Translations under genes and position numbers: made by a program
Assembly: GCF_014696065.1 (NCBI RefSeq)
Contig: NZ_JACJPL010000015.1
Location: forward strand, 469,188-533,187
DNA from: Leptolyngbya sp. FACHB-261
GTDB lineage: Bacteria > Cyanobacteriota > Cyanobacteriia > FACHB-261
Length of the DNA: 64,000 bases
Direction of reading: 5' to 3'
Notes under the pieces: model-generated
Told to the model about the DNA's origin: nothing
Databases searched by the model: none
Seen by the model: the letters and a program-made list of their open reading frames with translations, nothing else
In this document: in pieces, positions 27,318 through 36,536 of the stretch
Layout: the number at the start of each line of letters is the position of its first letter
Position numbering within the stretch: position 1 is the first letter of the stretch

Positions 27318-28232
27318 TTGGCGAACAACTGGTGGGAAATTAAGATTCTCTGTGAACCTGCACTGGAAGAGCTAGTCATGTGGCGTCTAGACACCTTTGG
27401 CTGTCGTGGCTCTGCCAGTGAAGTGCGAGGGCCTGCTCGTCTGATGCGGGGCTATCTGCCTCAGGACCAGGCCAATCCTCTAGACCTGGCTGCCCTAGTC
27501 CTATTGCTGCGTCAAGATGCCCTGATCGCGGCTGCACCGGGTATTTCGTCTAACAGTCCTGCAGTTCAGTGGGATCTGATTGAGGAAGAGGACTGGTCGA
27601 GTAGCTGGAAAGACCACTGGCATCCTCAAGAGGTCGGCGATCGTCTACTGATCCAACCAGCCTGGCTGACCCCAACCAATGTTGGCAACCGAGCTATCTT
27701 GCGCTTAGACCCTGGTACAGCCTTCGGTACTGGTGCCCATCCAACCACTCAGCTCAGCTTGGAAGCTTTAGAGATGCGGTTGGCTGGGGCTCGACCTGAT
27801 GCTGAATTGATCCTGGCAGATATAGGTTGTGGCTCTGGCATCTTGAGCATTGGGGCGCTGTTGTTAGGGGCTAAGCGAATCTACGCTGTGGACACCGATC
27901 CCTTAGCCGTGAAGGCATCTCAGTCTAACCGCGACCTCAACCAACTGAATGAAGAGCAGATGCCTGTGGCTCTGGGTAGTGTGGATCTGCTGAGTCGGAC
28001 CTTACGAGAACCGCTGGACGGGTTTGCCTGCAACATTCTGGCCGAAGTGATCATTGATCTGGTCCCCCATTTTGGCGAGATTATGAAGCCGACAAGTTGG
28101 GGCGTTCTCAGTGGGATTCTGATGGAGCAGGCTAAGCCGGTTGCAGACATGCTAGAGCAACACGGCTGGACCGTTGCAACGCTCTGGCGGCGCGGTGATT
28201 GGTGCTGTCTCACGATCCGACGTTCTGCCTGA
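27318..28232 (+). CDS. prmA: Ribosomal protein L11 methyltransferase
   Basis: A 304-residue SAM-dependent enzyme that methylates ribosomal protein L11. [20 protein letters not shown] is the PrmA signature and [20 protein letters not shown] the SAM-binding loop. [16 protein letters not shown] follows as expected. The first domain (residues about 1-100) fits the L11-recognition domain. TTG 27318 is taken as the start ([10 protein letters not shown]). Confidence 0.94.
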   Translation: MANNWWEIKILCEPALEELVMWRLDTFGCRGSASEVRGPARLMRGYLPQDQANPLDLAALVLLLRQDALIAAAPGISSNSPAVQWDLIEEEDWSSSWKDHWHPQEVGDRLLIQPAWLTPTNVGNRAILRLDPGTAFGTGAHPTTQLSLEALEMRLAGARPDAELILADIGCGSGILSIGALLLGAKRIYAVDTDPLAVKASQSNRDLNQLNEEQMPVALGSVDLLSRTLREPLDGFACNILAEVIIDLVPHFGEIMKPTSWGVLSGILMEQAKPVADMLEQHGWTVATLWRRGDWCCLTIRRSA

Positions 28233-28384
28233 GTTAACTTCAGGTAGCTTCCTGCAAGCTTGGTAGCCTGGATTGCTACGAGCGTCTTCAGGCCAGGTTA
28301 TAAGGTCGGATCAGAGATTTTGCATTCAAATTCTCCCGAAGCGAAAAAGCCAAGCGAAAAAGAGCCTGTAGGAGTGCTTGTTGC

Positions 28385-29539
28385 GTGAGAGGACTGATTT
28401 TGTGGAGAAAATTGAGTCAGAGCTTATTGTTAGCTCTGTGTAGCCTGCTAGTTGTCATTGCCTGCTCTGGCCCTCAAACGGCCACTGCTCCAAACCCTGA
28501 GGGAGCAGCAACTTCAACAACAGCGGCTATACCTGCTGCCCTTGTCCCAGTTCGGCTACAGCTCAAATGGTTTCCTCAAGCTCAATTTGCAGGCTACTTT
28601 ATTGCCAAACAGAAAGGCTATTTTCAGGACGAGGGACTCGACGTTGAGTTGCTGCCCATCGGTGATCAATCCCCCATCCAAACCGTTGTCAGCGGGGGTT
28701 CAGATTTTGGTACAACTTGGATCTCCGACCTGCTCGTTGCGCGTCAGCAGGGGTTGCCCGTCGTTCACATTGCTCAAATGTTTCAAAAGAGTGGCTTCCG
28801 CCTCGTGTCACTCAAGGAGAAAAACATTACTTCTCCAGAACAATTTAAAGGCAAGAAAATTGGGGTTTGGCCCTCAGGCAATGAGTACCCAGCTCTGGCA
28901 GTTCTTAAAAAGTACAACCTCACCAGCTCTCTTGACTCCAAAGTCACCAACCCTGACATTCAAGCGGTGACTTATCCCTTTGATCCGGGTTTGGTATTTC
29001 CTAAACAGGTTGATGTTGTGAGCGCAATGTCTTACAACGAACTCAATCAGATTGTTGGATTGGGCTATTCGCTGGACAAGCTCAATGTAATTAGCGCTCC
29101 TGATTTGGGCGTCAACCTGCTGGAAGATTTAGTGTTCACAACTGAAGAAACTCTCAACGCTGCCAACTTCAAAGACAGTGGACTTTCAGGCGTCGAAATT
29201 GGGGCTAAATTACTACGGGCCTCACTCAAAGGTTGGGATGATGCGGTGAAAGATCAGGCGACAGCTGTGACCACTGTTCTACCTATCTGTGGCAATACCT
29301 GCAAAGGGTCTGGGGCCACGGCTGATCCCAAGGACCATCAAACTTGGCAAATGGCTGAGATTGCCAAGCTCTACCAGGCAGGACCAACCCTGGAAGGCAA
29401 AGCAGGTTACTTAGATCCGGTTGCCTACAAAGCTTCAGTCGAATTGCTAAAGGGCGTTGGCATCCTGACCGCAGACCCAGCCGAAACCACAGTTTCCTAT
29501 AAGGTCTGGGAGGCCGCAACTGGCAAAACGGCAAGCTGA
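28385..29539 (+). CDS. Thi5/NMT1-like ABC transporter substrate-binding lipoprotein
   Basis: A 384-residue lipoprotein. The signal sequence SLLLALCSLLVVIAC ends in a lipobox with Cys27. The mature part is a periplasmic-binding fold of the NMT1/THI5-like class: LQLKWFPQAQFAGYFIAKQKGYF, VSGGSDFGTTWISDLLVARQ, SPEQFKGKKIGVWPSGNEY. Relatives bind thiamine-precursor pyrimidines, riboflavin or other small heterocycles. No permease or ATPase gene lies beside it, so its transporter is encoded elsewhere or it is an orphan receptor. GTG 28385. Confidence 0.85.
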   Translation: MRGLILWRKLSQSLLLALCSLLVVIACSGPQTATAPNPEGAATSTTAAIPAALVPVRLQLKWFPQAQFAGYFIAKQKGYFQDEGLDVELLPIGDQSPIQTVVSGGSDFGTTWISDLLVARQQGLPVVHIAQMFQKSGFRLVSLKEKNITSPEQFKGKKIGVWPSGNEYPALAVLKKYNLTSSLDSKVTNPDIQAVTYPFDPGLVFPKQVDVVSAMSYNELNQIVGLGYSLDKLNVISAPDLGVNLLEDLVFTTEETLNAANFKDSGLSGVEIGAKLLRASLKGWDDAVKDQATAVTTVLPICGNTCKGSGATADPKDHQTWQMAEIAKLYQAGPTLEGKAGYLDPVAYKASVELLKGVGILTADPAETTVSYKVWEAATGKTAS

Positions 29540-29591
29540 GCCAGCCCTGTCTTTATGCTCTAAGGCCCTAACGTTGTAAATGGCTGAGGAT

Positions 29592-29637
29592 GGGCGTTAG
29601 ACCAAATTTTTTGCGATTTAAGCTTTGGTCTAACGCT
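29592..29637. terminator. Strong stem-loop after the substrate-binding protein gene
   Basis: GGCGTTAGACCAAA pairs with TTTGGTCTAACGCT across an 18-base loop that contains six T. Pairing continues imperfectly outward. It has no trailing T run, so it may act as a bidirectional terminator or a structured repeat. Confidence 0.6.
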
Positions 29638-30052
29638 CATTCTCCTTAGGAGATGAGGAATTACCAACTAACGTTACAGTCCGACGTTTAGTTAAAAAGC
29701 TTGATGCTGTGCCATTACCAACCCAGCACAGTTGGTTAACCATTATCTAAACACTGTCTCATGGCTAAAACACCCTCAAAGTGTTCGCATTTTCACAAAA
29801 TTCTGATTTGAGTCTTCTCCGGATACTGATGACGTTGTCTGAAATCCTAATAAAGCCCGTCTTGGTATTTTCCGTATTTACCCCTAGTTGGTGGGGAGGC
29901 TGCTAACTCAGAGAATGACAGCCGTGACATCTCGGATAATTTATTGAAATCTTTATCGTTTTCTTGAGATTAGCTCGTAATTTCTCCGTAGTTCTTAACT
30001 GAAATTGGGAGGACGATGAGATCGGGTTGAAAACAACTATTCCCAAAGAGAG
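29638..30052. other. Intergenic region upstream of the ASCH/cNBD fusion
   Basis: AT-rich, no gene supported. A strong GGGAGGA (30007-30013) precedes an ATG at 30016 that opens only four codons before TGA; the actual downstream gene starts at 30053 or 30095. Confidence 0.4.
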
Positions 30053-31012
30053 TTGTTTTTCGGGCCTGAAGCTTCCGTTTCTGAACTGAGTGCAATGCTT
30101 CGGAAGATTTTTCTAGACCAGTGGGCCGCCACCCAAATCCTTCAAGGGCAAAAAAAGGTGATCGTACGGCCCTACACAGGGCGGTGGACGACGTTGCACG
30201 CAGGAGAGCTCATCAGCCTTTACTGTGAGCACCCAGAATGGGAGCGGGCTCGCGTCAGAGTCTGTAGCCTACAGGTGTGGCAGAGCTTATCAGAATTCTT
30301 GGCTTTGGGATTGGCCGAGGCCGCGCCTGGCCTAACACAAGCTGCGGCTGAAGAGATTTACGGTCGCCTGTACCGAGATGACTTAGCAGCCGGTTGTCAA
30401 CTCATCTCGATCTCAGTGGAGCCAGTTGCACATCAGGCTGGTGTGATTCGTTTTTTCTGCGAGCAGGCAGGTCGATTGCAGATTATCCGTCATGGTCGCT
30501 GGCGGCCTCTCAATCACCCAGACAACCAACCCCAAACCCTGGCAACGCTACAAGCCCGGTTAGAGGCGCGCGGTTGGCGTGCGGTTTATCCTGCGTTCTT
30601 CCACTGCACCTCCCGGAGCCAGTTCGCTGCCCGCATTGAAGATGTAGAGGTTCAGCGGTTAGAAGCATTTGCAGCGCTATCCCCGGCAAGGCGTCAGGAA
30701 CTCAAGGCCTGTCTGCAAGAGGAGTATTTTTCGGCAGGTGCCGTGATCTCCGGACCCACACAGGAGTTTGAGCGGGTTCTCATTTTGCGCTCAGGTCGAG
30801 CAGTGGTGTTTGACACAACCCTTACCCAGGGCACTCAGTTTACTGAATTAGGGGCGGGCGATCGGTTCCAGACTGAAACTGATTCAGGGAATGCGCTAGA
30901 AAGAAGGGAGCTGACGCTACGCGCAATAACAGAGGTGCGGGCCTTCAGTCTGAGTCGAGAGCAATATCACCAGTTCACGGGCCAGAAGACTGCTTGTGTG
31001 ACCCTCGCTTGA
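30053..31012 (+). CDS. Probable ASCH-domain and cyclic-nucleotide-binding-like fusion protein
   Basis: 319 residues. Residues about 14-120 resemble an ASCH (PUA-like) domain: ILQGQKKVIVRPYTGRW, LHAGELISLYC, RARVRVCSLQVWQSL, then EEIYGRLYRDD. A middle segment (125-220) is not recognised. Residues about 222-310 look like a Crp-type cNMP-binding beta barrel (EYFSAGAVISGPTQEFERVL, ILRSGRAVVF, FTELGAGDRFQ, VRAFSLSREQY) without a helix-turn-helix after it, and the phosphate-binding cassette arginine is not obvious. This suggests an RNA-binding module controlled by a sensor-like domain. Start is TTG 30053, or ATG 30095 at residue 15, which just precedes the ASCH region. Domain calls are by pattern. 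Confidence 0.7.
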   Translation: MFFGPEASVSELSAMLRKIFLDQWAATQILQGQKKVIVRPYTGRWTTLHAGELISLYCEHPEWERARVRVCSLQVWQSLSEFLALGLAEAAPGLTQAAAEEIYGRLYRDDLAAGCQLISISVEPVAHQAGVIRFFCEQAGRLQIIRHGRWRPLNHPDNQPQTLATLQARLEARGWRAVYPAFFHCTSRSQFAARIEDVEVQRLEAFAALSPARRQELKACLQEEYFSAGAVISGPTQEFERVLILRSGRAVVFDTTLTQGTQFTELGAGDRFQTETDSGNALERRELTLRAITEVRAFSLSREQYHQFTGQKTACVTLA

Positions 31013-31161
31013 AGCTGCCACTCACAGATTGGTGCTTGAAGTTCCCTGGTTGAAGTCGTTTAGCTCCCGGTCAGGCTCAGTGTGGCACTCCTGATTGCTT
31101 GCGCTACGCTGTCCAGTCACAATGTTGTTGAATGGACTAACCCTGAACCGGAGCGAGGCTG

Positions 31162-32577
31162 GTGAGCGAGCAATTTGATTATGACTTGGTGATTGTGGGC
31201 GCTGGTGTCGGCGGCCACGGTGCAGCACTGCATGCAGTTGCCAATGGCCTCAAGACCGCCATCGTCGAAGCTGACCTAATGGGAGGAACCTGCGTCAACC
31301 GGGGCTGCATTCCCTCCAAGGCCCTGCTGGCTGCGTCCGGACGGGTACGAGAGTTTCGCAACAGCGAACATCTGAGCCACCTGGGAATTCAGGTGGATGG
31401 GGTTAGCTTTGACCGGGACGCCATTGCTGGTCATGCTGAAGGCGTTGTCAGCAAAATCCGGGGTGACCTCACCAACAGTTTGCAACGGTTGGGCGTTGAT
31501 ATTTTGCGGGGCTGGGGCCGTCTAGCAGGTAAGCAACAAGTAGCGGTTCAGAGCGAGTCGGGCACCAAGACCTACACCGCTCGGGATGTGTTGCTGTCAA
31601 CAGGGTCGGTGCCATTTGTGCCGCCGGGCATTGAGGTAGATGGCAAGACAGTGTTTACCAGTGATGACGGACTGAAACTGAGCTGGCTGCCGGATTGGAT
31701 TGCCATTATCGGCTCGGGCTACATCGGTCTGGAATTCTCCGATGTCTATACGGCCCTGGGCTGCGAGGTCACGATGATCGAGGCCCTGGACCAACTGATG
31801 CCAGGCTTCGACCCGGATATTGCTCGTTTGGCTAAGCGAGTTCTGATTGAGCCCCGCGATATTGAAATCAAGGTCGGCGTGCTGGCGAAAAAAGTCACAC
31901 CCGGAACTCCAGTTGTGATCGAGCTTTCGGATGGCGAAGTCCTAGAAGTAGATGCCTGCTTGGTGGCAACGGGACGTGTGCCTGTAACCAAAGACATTGG
32001 TTTGGAAAGCGTGGGAGCGCAAACAGACCGACGCGGCTTTATTCAGGTAGATCACCTGTTGCGGGTGTTGGCCAACGACACAGTTGTTCCTCACTTATGG
32101 GCAATTGGTGACGCCACTGGCAAGATGATGCTGGCCCATGCGGCCTCCGCTCAGGGCATTGCCGTTGTGGAAACCATCTGTGGCCGTGACAAAGAAGTGG
32201 ACTATCACAGCATCCCAGCCGCAGCCTTTACCCACCCAGAAATTAGCTTTGTGGGCATCACCGAGCCCCAAGCCAAGGAACTCGGCAAGGCTGAGGGATT
32301 TGAGGTTGCAGCAGCTCGGGGCTACTTCAAAGGCAACTCTAAAGCGATCGCTGAAGTCGAAACAGACGGCATGGTAAAGCTGATCTATCGCAAAGATACA
32401 GGCGAAGTGCTAGGGGTTCATATTTTGGGTCTCCATGCAGCCGATATGATTCACGAAGCGTCAGCAGCGATTGCTCGGCGGGCTAGTGTCCACGAGTTAG
32501 CGCAACTGGTCCACACACACCCGACTCTGTCCGAAACTCTGGACGAAGCTTACAAGCGAGCTGCCTTCGCCCACTAG
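31162..32577 (+). CDS. lpdA: Dihydrolipoyl dehydrogenase (E3)
   Basis: A 471-residue FAD flavoenzyme that reoxidises lipoyl groups of pyruvate dehydrogenase and the glycine cleavage system. The FAD site is [16 protein letters not shown], the redox disulfide Cys44/Cys49 lies in [16 protein letters not shown], and the NAD site is [11 protein letters not shown]. The C-terminal [13 protein letters not shown] holds the His-Glu catalytic pair. GTG 31162 follows GGAG. trpC lies 84 bp downstream on the same strand. Confidence 0.96.
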   Translation: MSEQFDYDLVIVGAGVGGHGAALHAVANGLKTAIVEADLMGGTCVNRGCIPSKALLAASGRVREFRNSEHLSHLGIQVDGVSFDRDAIAGHAEGVVSKIRGDLTNSLQRLGVDILRGWGRLAGKQQVAVQSESGTKTYTARDVLLSTGSVPFVPPGIEVDGKTVFTSDDGLKLSWLPDWIAIIGSGYIGLEFSDVYTALGCEVTMIEALDQLMPGFDPDIARLAKRVLIEPRDIEIKVGVLAKKVTPGTPVVIELSDGEVLEVDACLVATGRVPVTKDIGLESVGAQTDRRGFIQVDHLLRVLANDTVVPHLWAIGDATGKMMLAHAASAQGIAVVETICGRDKEVDYHSIPAAAFTHPEISFVGITEPQAKELGKAEGFEVAAARGYFKGNSKAIAEVETDGMVKLIYRKDTGEVLGVHILGLHAADMIHEASAAIARRASVHELAQLVHTHPTLSETLDEAYKRAAFAH

Positions 32578-32661
32578 TGGTAATCAACAGGGGTAATTAA
32601 CTAGTTGCCCACCCAGCTTTTGCCTCCAGCCTCGTTCTTTGTGCAGCCATTTTCGTAACCT

Positions 32662-33570
32662 ATGCAGATTCGTCGTCGGCCTCCGAACCCATCTATCTCG
32701 GTGCAAGAACTGAGTTACAAAATCGTTGCTCCCGAGGCTGAGCCTCGCAATATTCTTGAAGAGATTGTCTGGCACAAGGAGCTAGAGATAGCTCAGATGC
32801 GCGAGAGGCTGTCCTTGTTGGACCTGAAACGGCAAGTTCTGCAAGCTGCTCCACCCCGTGATTTCTTAGCTGCTCTGCAACAGCCCCCTACGCAGCCCAG
32901 CCTGATTGCCGAGGTCAAAAAGGCGTCTCCCAGCAAGGGAGTGATTCGGGCTGATTTTGATGCGGTCGCTATTGCTCGGGCCTATGAGCGGGGTGGAGCA
33001 GCCTGTCTGTCAGTTCTGACAGATCAGAAGTTCTTTCAGGGCAGCTTTGAGAATCTACGCGCAGTCCGGCAGCAGGTCGAACTGCCCCTGCTGTGTAAGG
33101 AGTTCATTATCTATCCCTACCAGATGTATCTGGCCCGAACCGCCGGAGCTGATGCGGTGCTGCTGATTGCGGCGATTTTGTCGGATCAGGATTTGACCTA
33201 CTTTGTCAAGATTGCCCGTGGCTTGGGCATGGCTGCTCTGGTGGAGGTGCACACACTGGAAGAACTGGATCGAGCCTTGGCAATACCAGATGTGCATCTG
33301 ATTGGTATCAATAATCGCAATTTGGAAGACTTTACAGTAGACTTGGGGACCACTCAACGCTTGCTGGCCGCTCGTCAAGAGCAGATTAACCAGTTGGGCG
33401 TGACTGTGGTAAGCGAGTCTGGTCTGCACACTCCTGCAGACTTAGCTTTGGTTGCTGGTGCTGGCGCACGTGCTGTCTTGATTGGGGAATCCCTAGTCAA
33501 ACAGCCGGATCCAGAGCAGGCTGTACGTGCTCTATTAGAGGTTACTCCCGTTGCCACCCATCTCGCTTGA
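32662..33570 (+). CDS. trpC: Indole-3-glycerol phosphate synthase
   Basis: A 302-residue TIM-barrel enzyme closing the indole ring in tryptophan synthesis. [58 protein letters not shown] and [12 protein letters not shown] are the successive active-site strands. A roughly 30-residue N-terminal extension before [13 protein letters not shown] is usual in cyanobacteria. ATG 32662. Probably co-transcribed with lpdA and with the DUF5340 gene that starts 19 bp after its stop. Confidence 0.96.
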   Translation: MQIRRRPPNPSISVQELSYKIVAPEAEPRNILEEIVWHKELEIAQMRERLSLLDLKRQVLQAAPPRDFLAALQQPPTQPSLIAEVKKASPSKGVIRADFDAVAIARAYERGGAACLSVLTDQKFFQGSFENLRAVRQQVELPLLCKEFIIYPYQMYLARTAGADAVLLIAAILSDQDLTYFVKIARGLGMAALVEVHTLEELDRALAIPDVHLIGINNRNLEDFTVDLGTTQRLLAARQEQINQLGVTVVSESGLHTPADLALVAGAGARAVLIGESLVKQPDPEQAVRALLEVTPVATHLA

Positions 33571-33589
33571 GTCCCTGCTTGGATCCTCA

Positions 33590-33919
33590 ATGGCGCTTCC
33601 TATTCCGTCGCACATTCACTACGAGTTGCTGCTGCGCCTTCTAGAACGCCAGACTCTGCCCGCTACTGAGCAGGACAACTCTGCTTTAAGAGAGCAGATT
33701 CAGCAGCTGATCATTACGCTGCGAAAGGCACTGGCACAGCAGAAACAAATTGAAGCTACTTGCCAGCAACGCGGCTTGGAGCTAGATTACCGCTGGTCTT
33801 TGAACAGCCCGATGGGAGCCAATAAAGCGATTGGCACAGAGATCCCTCTTAGCAGCATGACACCGATTGCTGAGTTGGCTGAACCTATTGCTTTACCCGA
33901 AAAGCCAGGTTCAGTTTAG
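33590..33919 (+). CDS. DUF5340 family protein
   Basis: A 109-residue helical cyanobacterial protein. HYELLLRLLERQT, ALREQIQQLIITLRKALAQQ and the segment LELDYRWSLNSP match DUF5340. ATG 33590 (MALPIPSHIHY) was preferred to a longer in-frame opening that overlaps trpC. Function unknown; the middle is a likely coiled coil. Confidence 0.8.
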   Translation: MALPIPSHIHYELLLRLLERQTLPATEQDNSALREQIQQLIITLRKALAQQKQIEATCQQRGLELDYRWSLNSPMGANKAIGTEIPLSSMTPIAELAEPIALPEKPGSV

Positions 33920-33960
33920 TCCAGGTCTAATGTAAAAGTTCTGAGTTTAGCAGTGACTGC

Positions 33961-34014
33961 AAGGCGGAATGGCTCAAGCTAATTGGGCCAATTCTCTGCC
34001 TTTTAGGCTGCAAA
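33961..34014 (+). terminator. Possible terminator after the trpC cluster
   Basis: AAGGC and GGAAT pair with ATTCT and GCCTTTT around an inner GGC/GCC stem; four T follow. Imperfect, with a bulge. Confidence 0.4.
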
Positions 34015-34060
34015 AATTGTATGCCAGTTTACTGGAGATAAGCTTACTAACAATACCGTT

Positions 34061-34306
34061 CTACTGCTGTCCTAGGTCATAGCGACTGAGAGACCAGCAA
34101 CGCTCCAGATACTGAATCTGTTGCTCGGGCGTGAGCAGTCTGACAAACACGCTGTGTTGTGTTCGCGCCCTAAGCAAAGGGTCAGAGTGTTCGTAGTCTA
34201 CGAAGATATCTGGCTCAAGCTTAACGGTTAGTTTTTTCAATAGAGAGCGAAACCATGTGTTGATGCGATTGCCTTGAGGTTCAGGCTGCTCCAGGGGTAG
34301 AAACAT
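34061..34306 (-). CDS. Hypothetical protein, 81 aa
   Basis: Reads MFLPLEQPEPQGNRINTWFR, then a basic stretch LLKKLTVKLEP and an acidic segment DIFVDYEHSDPLLRA, ending SLSRYDLGQQ. ATG 34306 is preceded by AAGGAG at a spacing of about eight, which decides the start over an upstream opening at 34417. Family not recognised; no membrane segment. It lies convergent to the trpC cluster. Confidence 0.6.
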   Translation of the reverse strand: MFLPLEQPEPQGNRINTWFRSLLKKLTVKLEPDIFVDYEHSDPLLRARTQHSVFVRLLTPEQQIQYLERCWSLSRYDLGQQ

Positions 34307-34662
34307 TGCCCATGCTCCTTGTTTGCTTGTCCTCAACGTACTGTTATCAGGTTGCCCTCTGCCTCCCCCAGGTAGCTCACCCAGACAGGTGAGGACGTAC
34401 GATGTTTGGCAATCCAAGCTTCAAGAAGCCAGAGATTTCAAAGCAGGAGTGTCAACTTAGAAGAATCTTTGAGCATAGGGATTGCATAGATTTTGCTCCT
34501 TTGGTAGTGTGTCTTTTGTCACTGGCGCAGGGAGCAGTTTGCTTATTGAAAAAACGCCTCAAAAACTTAGCGCTACCTAGAAGCTCGAACAACTTCTAGA
34601 TAGCTAACCCCCTAACTGCACATCACGCAGTCCGGCGGCTGACAGGTGATTTTAACACCGAC

Positions 34663-34703
34663 TAGCCACCCCGACTTGCATTGGCAAACTACCGGGGTGG
34701 CTA
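34663..34703. repeat. Perfect 11-bp inverted repeat (hairpin)
   Basis: TAGCCACCCCG at 34663-34673 pairs exactly with CGGGGTGGCTA at 34693-34703 around a 19-base loop. It lies in a gene-free stretch that also carries a TAGGGACAGG-type direct repeat with C/G-rich palindromes (about 34724-34822), typical of dispersed cyanobacterial intergenic repeats. Confidence 0.7.
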
Positions 34704-34891
34704 ACTGTTTGGCGGCATCCACGGTAGGGACAGGAAAAAACCTGCACCTACCCACGACCGCAGGATTTTGACCCCTCGATTTCAACAATGAATCCTGTAG
34801 GGACAGGGTTTTCCTGCCCGCTGCAACACTGCCATAACTATAAACAATTGCCCCTAACTCTCTTCTTTCTCTTCTAAAATTCCCCATCCCC

Positions 34892-35296
34892 ATGTGCCAT
34901 CTTTTGCAACGAATCAATCCGCGCCAATTCGAGATTTCCCTCAGTTATCTCGCCACTTATTTAGGCGTTACCCAAGACTGTATTTTGCGCTTTGAACAGT
35001 GGGCCAATGTACTTTTTGTTCATCGCAAAGATCGGGGTGGCCAATTCATTAGTTACCGCGATCTCATCCACTGGCTAGAAGCTTGCGTGCAAACGATTCG
35101 CACTTGCCCAACCCATCAAGCTCTACAAGAACTCGGTCAACTGCTGAAAGCTGAAATTGAGCGTTTCACCTACGCCACCGATACCGTTGCCTATCTGCGG
35201 CGGCTGTGGCAACAACGTAAAGCCCAACTCGACCTCAACCTTAATTTGCGCAGCTTCTATACCCCTAACCACCAACCCCTCTCTCCCAACCCCTAA
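34892..35296 (+). CDS. Hypothetical protein with helix-turn-helix-like segment
   Basis: 134 residues. The segment ISLSYLATYLGVTQDCILRF resembles a helix-turn-helix, followed by FISYRDLIHWLEACVQTIRT, a pattern reminiscent of excisionase/MerR-like proteins, and then a long amphipathic helix (YLRRLWQQRKAQLDLNLNL). The last residues (TPNHQPLSPNP) come from low-complexity C-rich DNA that continues past the stop and may be a repeat that has entered the frame. Function unknown. Confidence 0.5.
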   Translation: MCHLLQRINPRQFEISLSYLATYLGVTQDCILRFEQWANVLFVHRKDRGGQFISYRDLIHWLEACVQTIRTCPTHQALQELGQLLKAEIERFTYATDTVAYLRRLWQQRKAQLDLNLNLRSFYTPNHQPLSPNP

Positions 35297-35939
35297 TGAC
35301 TCCCTGCTCCCTATCTCCCGTTCAACCCCGCCTGGTGTAGGACTACATCACCCATAGCCTCAACTTTTGCCCCCAATCCAAACTGCTGCTGGTGATTGCC
35401 AACCACGCCAAGCCACCCACTTGCAAAGCCAGCGTGCCGGTCCCTACTGGTTCTGCAATGCAACCTCAAAGAGCCCGAAGTCAGCCGTCTGCTCGTGCCG
35501 CTTGAAGCTGGCCACTTCTCAGCGATGTGGGTCGCTCTGTTGTTCTCTGCAACCCGACCGCCTAACTCATTCAACGGGCGTTACGCTTTCCCAGAAATAG
35601 TGTAGGGCTTGGGCTCAGGCTAAAAATTGGGCTATTCATTTCGGCACAGACAAGGCTAGATCAAGCAGGCAATAACTTCTCCCTAAGGTCGGATGGGTTC
35701 CCTAACTGGCCTTAGTAATGTTGTAGCTATTAAAAGTAAGCCTGTAGTTTTACAGGTAATGTTTAGACGGTTGTAGTTCTGACAGTTAGATTGTTGATGG
35801 GGAAGAAGTAAGTCAGGTTGGCTAGTAATACTGGTTAGTAGGCTGCATCTAACTCGATCACATCAACTCAATCAACTATTGCCAAACTCACGGTTGGGAA
35901 GCAAGCAGTTGCATTAAAAGGAGGTATCAGAAAAATCAG
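35297..35939. other. Gene-poor region with possible decayed reading frame
   Basis: Between about 35340 and 35600 two overlapping plus frames each carry a protein-like piece (SLNFCPQSKLLLVIANHA and then LKEPEVSRLLVPLEAGHFS), consistent with a frameshifted remnant; I do not recognise the family. A perfect small hairpin CCTGTA GTTT TACAGG lies at 35741-35756. A perfect AAGGAGGT at 35918-35925 serves the next gene. Confidence 0.35.
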
Positions 35940-36443
35940 ATGAGCACCCAGCATCCAGCCTCTAATAAAATAGGACAGAAAAAGAGTTTACGTGCAACAG
36001 CATTCATGCTGAGCGCATCCTTATCGATGCCCTTATTTGCTGCTTGCGGTGGTCCTAGCACTTCAACACCTCCTCCCCCTGTTGATGACACTCAAAGCGG
36101 GCAAGTTGCTCCTGCACCGAATGCTCCACCTCAACAACGCGCTAAAAAGGGTTTAAATACAACTCAAAAGGTTGCGATTTTAGCTGGAGCAGCAGCCCTT
36201 TACTATCTCTATAACCGACAAAAAAACGCGCAAGGTCAGGGTCCAGAGGGGCAATATTATCTGTCCAAAAATGGTCGCGTTTACTATCGAGATGCCCAGA
36301 ACCGTGCTCACTGGGTAACACCACCACCTGGCGGTATCCGCGTTCCTGAGTCTGAAGCACGAGCCTATGAAGATTTTGAGGGTTACAACAACCGATCCAC
36401 TGGTCGTGATTTGACCGATGTGGTTGGAGCGCCAGCTCAATAA
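35940..36443 (+). CDS. Putative lipoprotein with TM segment
   Basis: 167 residues. A basic N-terminus leads to FMLSASLSMPLFAACGG, a lipobox-like end of a signal peptide (Cys about 36). A Pro/Ser/Thr-rich linker follows, then a second hydrophobic stretch KVAILAGAAALYYLYNRQK (about 77-95) and a soluble tail with QYYLSKNGRVYYRDAQNRAH and WVTPPPGGIRVPESEARAY. The ribosome-binding site AAGGAGGT is perfect but 14 bases from ATG 35940. It is followed 93 bp later by the tyrosine-rich repeat gene, so the two are likely one unit. Function unknown. Confidence 0.7.
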   Translation: MSTQHPASNKIGQKKSLRATAFMLSASLSMPLFAACGGPSTSTPPPPVDDTQSGQVAPAPNAPPQQRAKKGLNTTQKVAILAGAAALYYLYNRQKNAQGQGPEGQYYLSKNGRVYYRDAQNRAHWVTPPPGGIRVPESEARAYEDFEGYNNRSTGRDLTDVVGAPAQ

Positions 36444-36536
36444 TCGCTAGCGCTGAGCCGATAACCTGAGAGCTTTCTCAATAGCTCTGCCTTAGAAAAA
36501 GAAAAGCAGAAAAGCCGAACTAAAAGGACTGAACTA

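Noticed and set aside
34402..34599. 65-codon plus-strand frame
   Set aside because: Overlaps the upstream region of the better supported minus-strand gene and lacks protein-like features or an initiation site.
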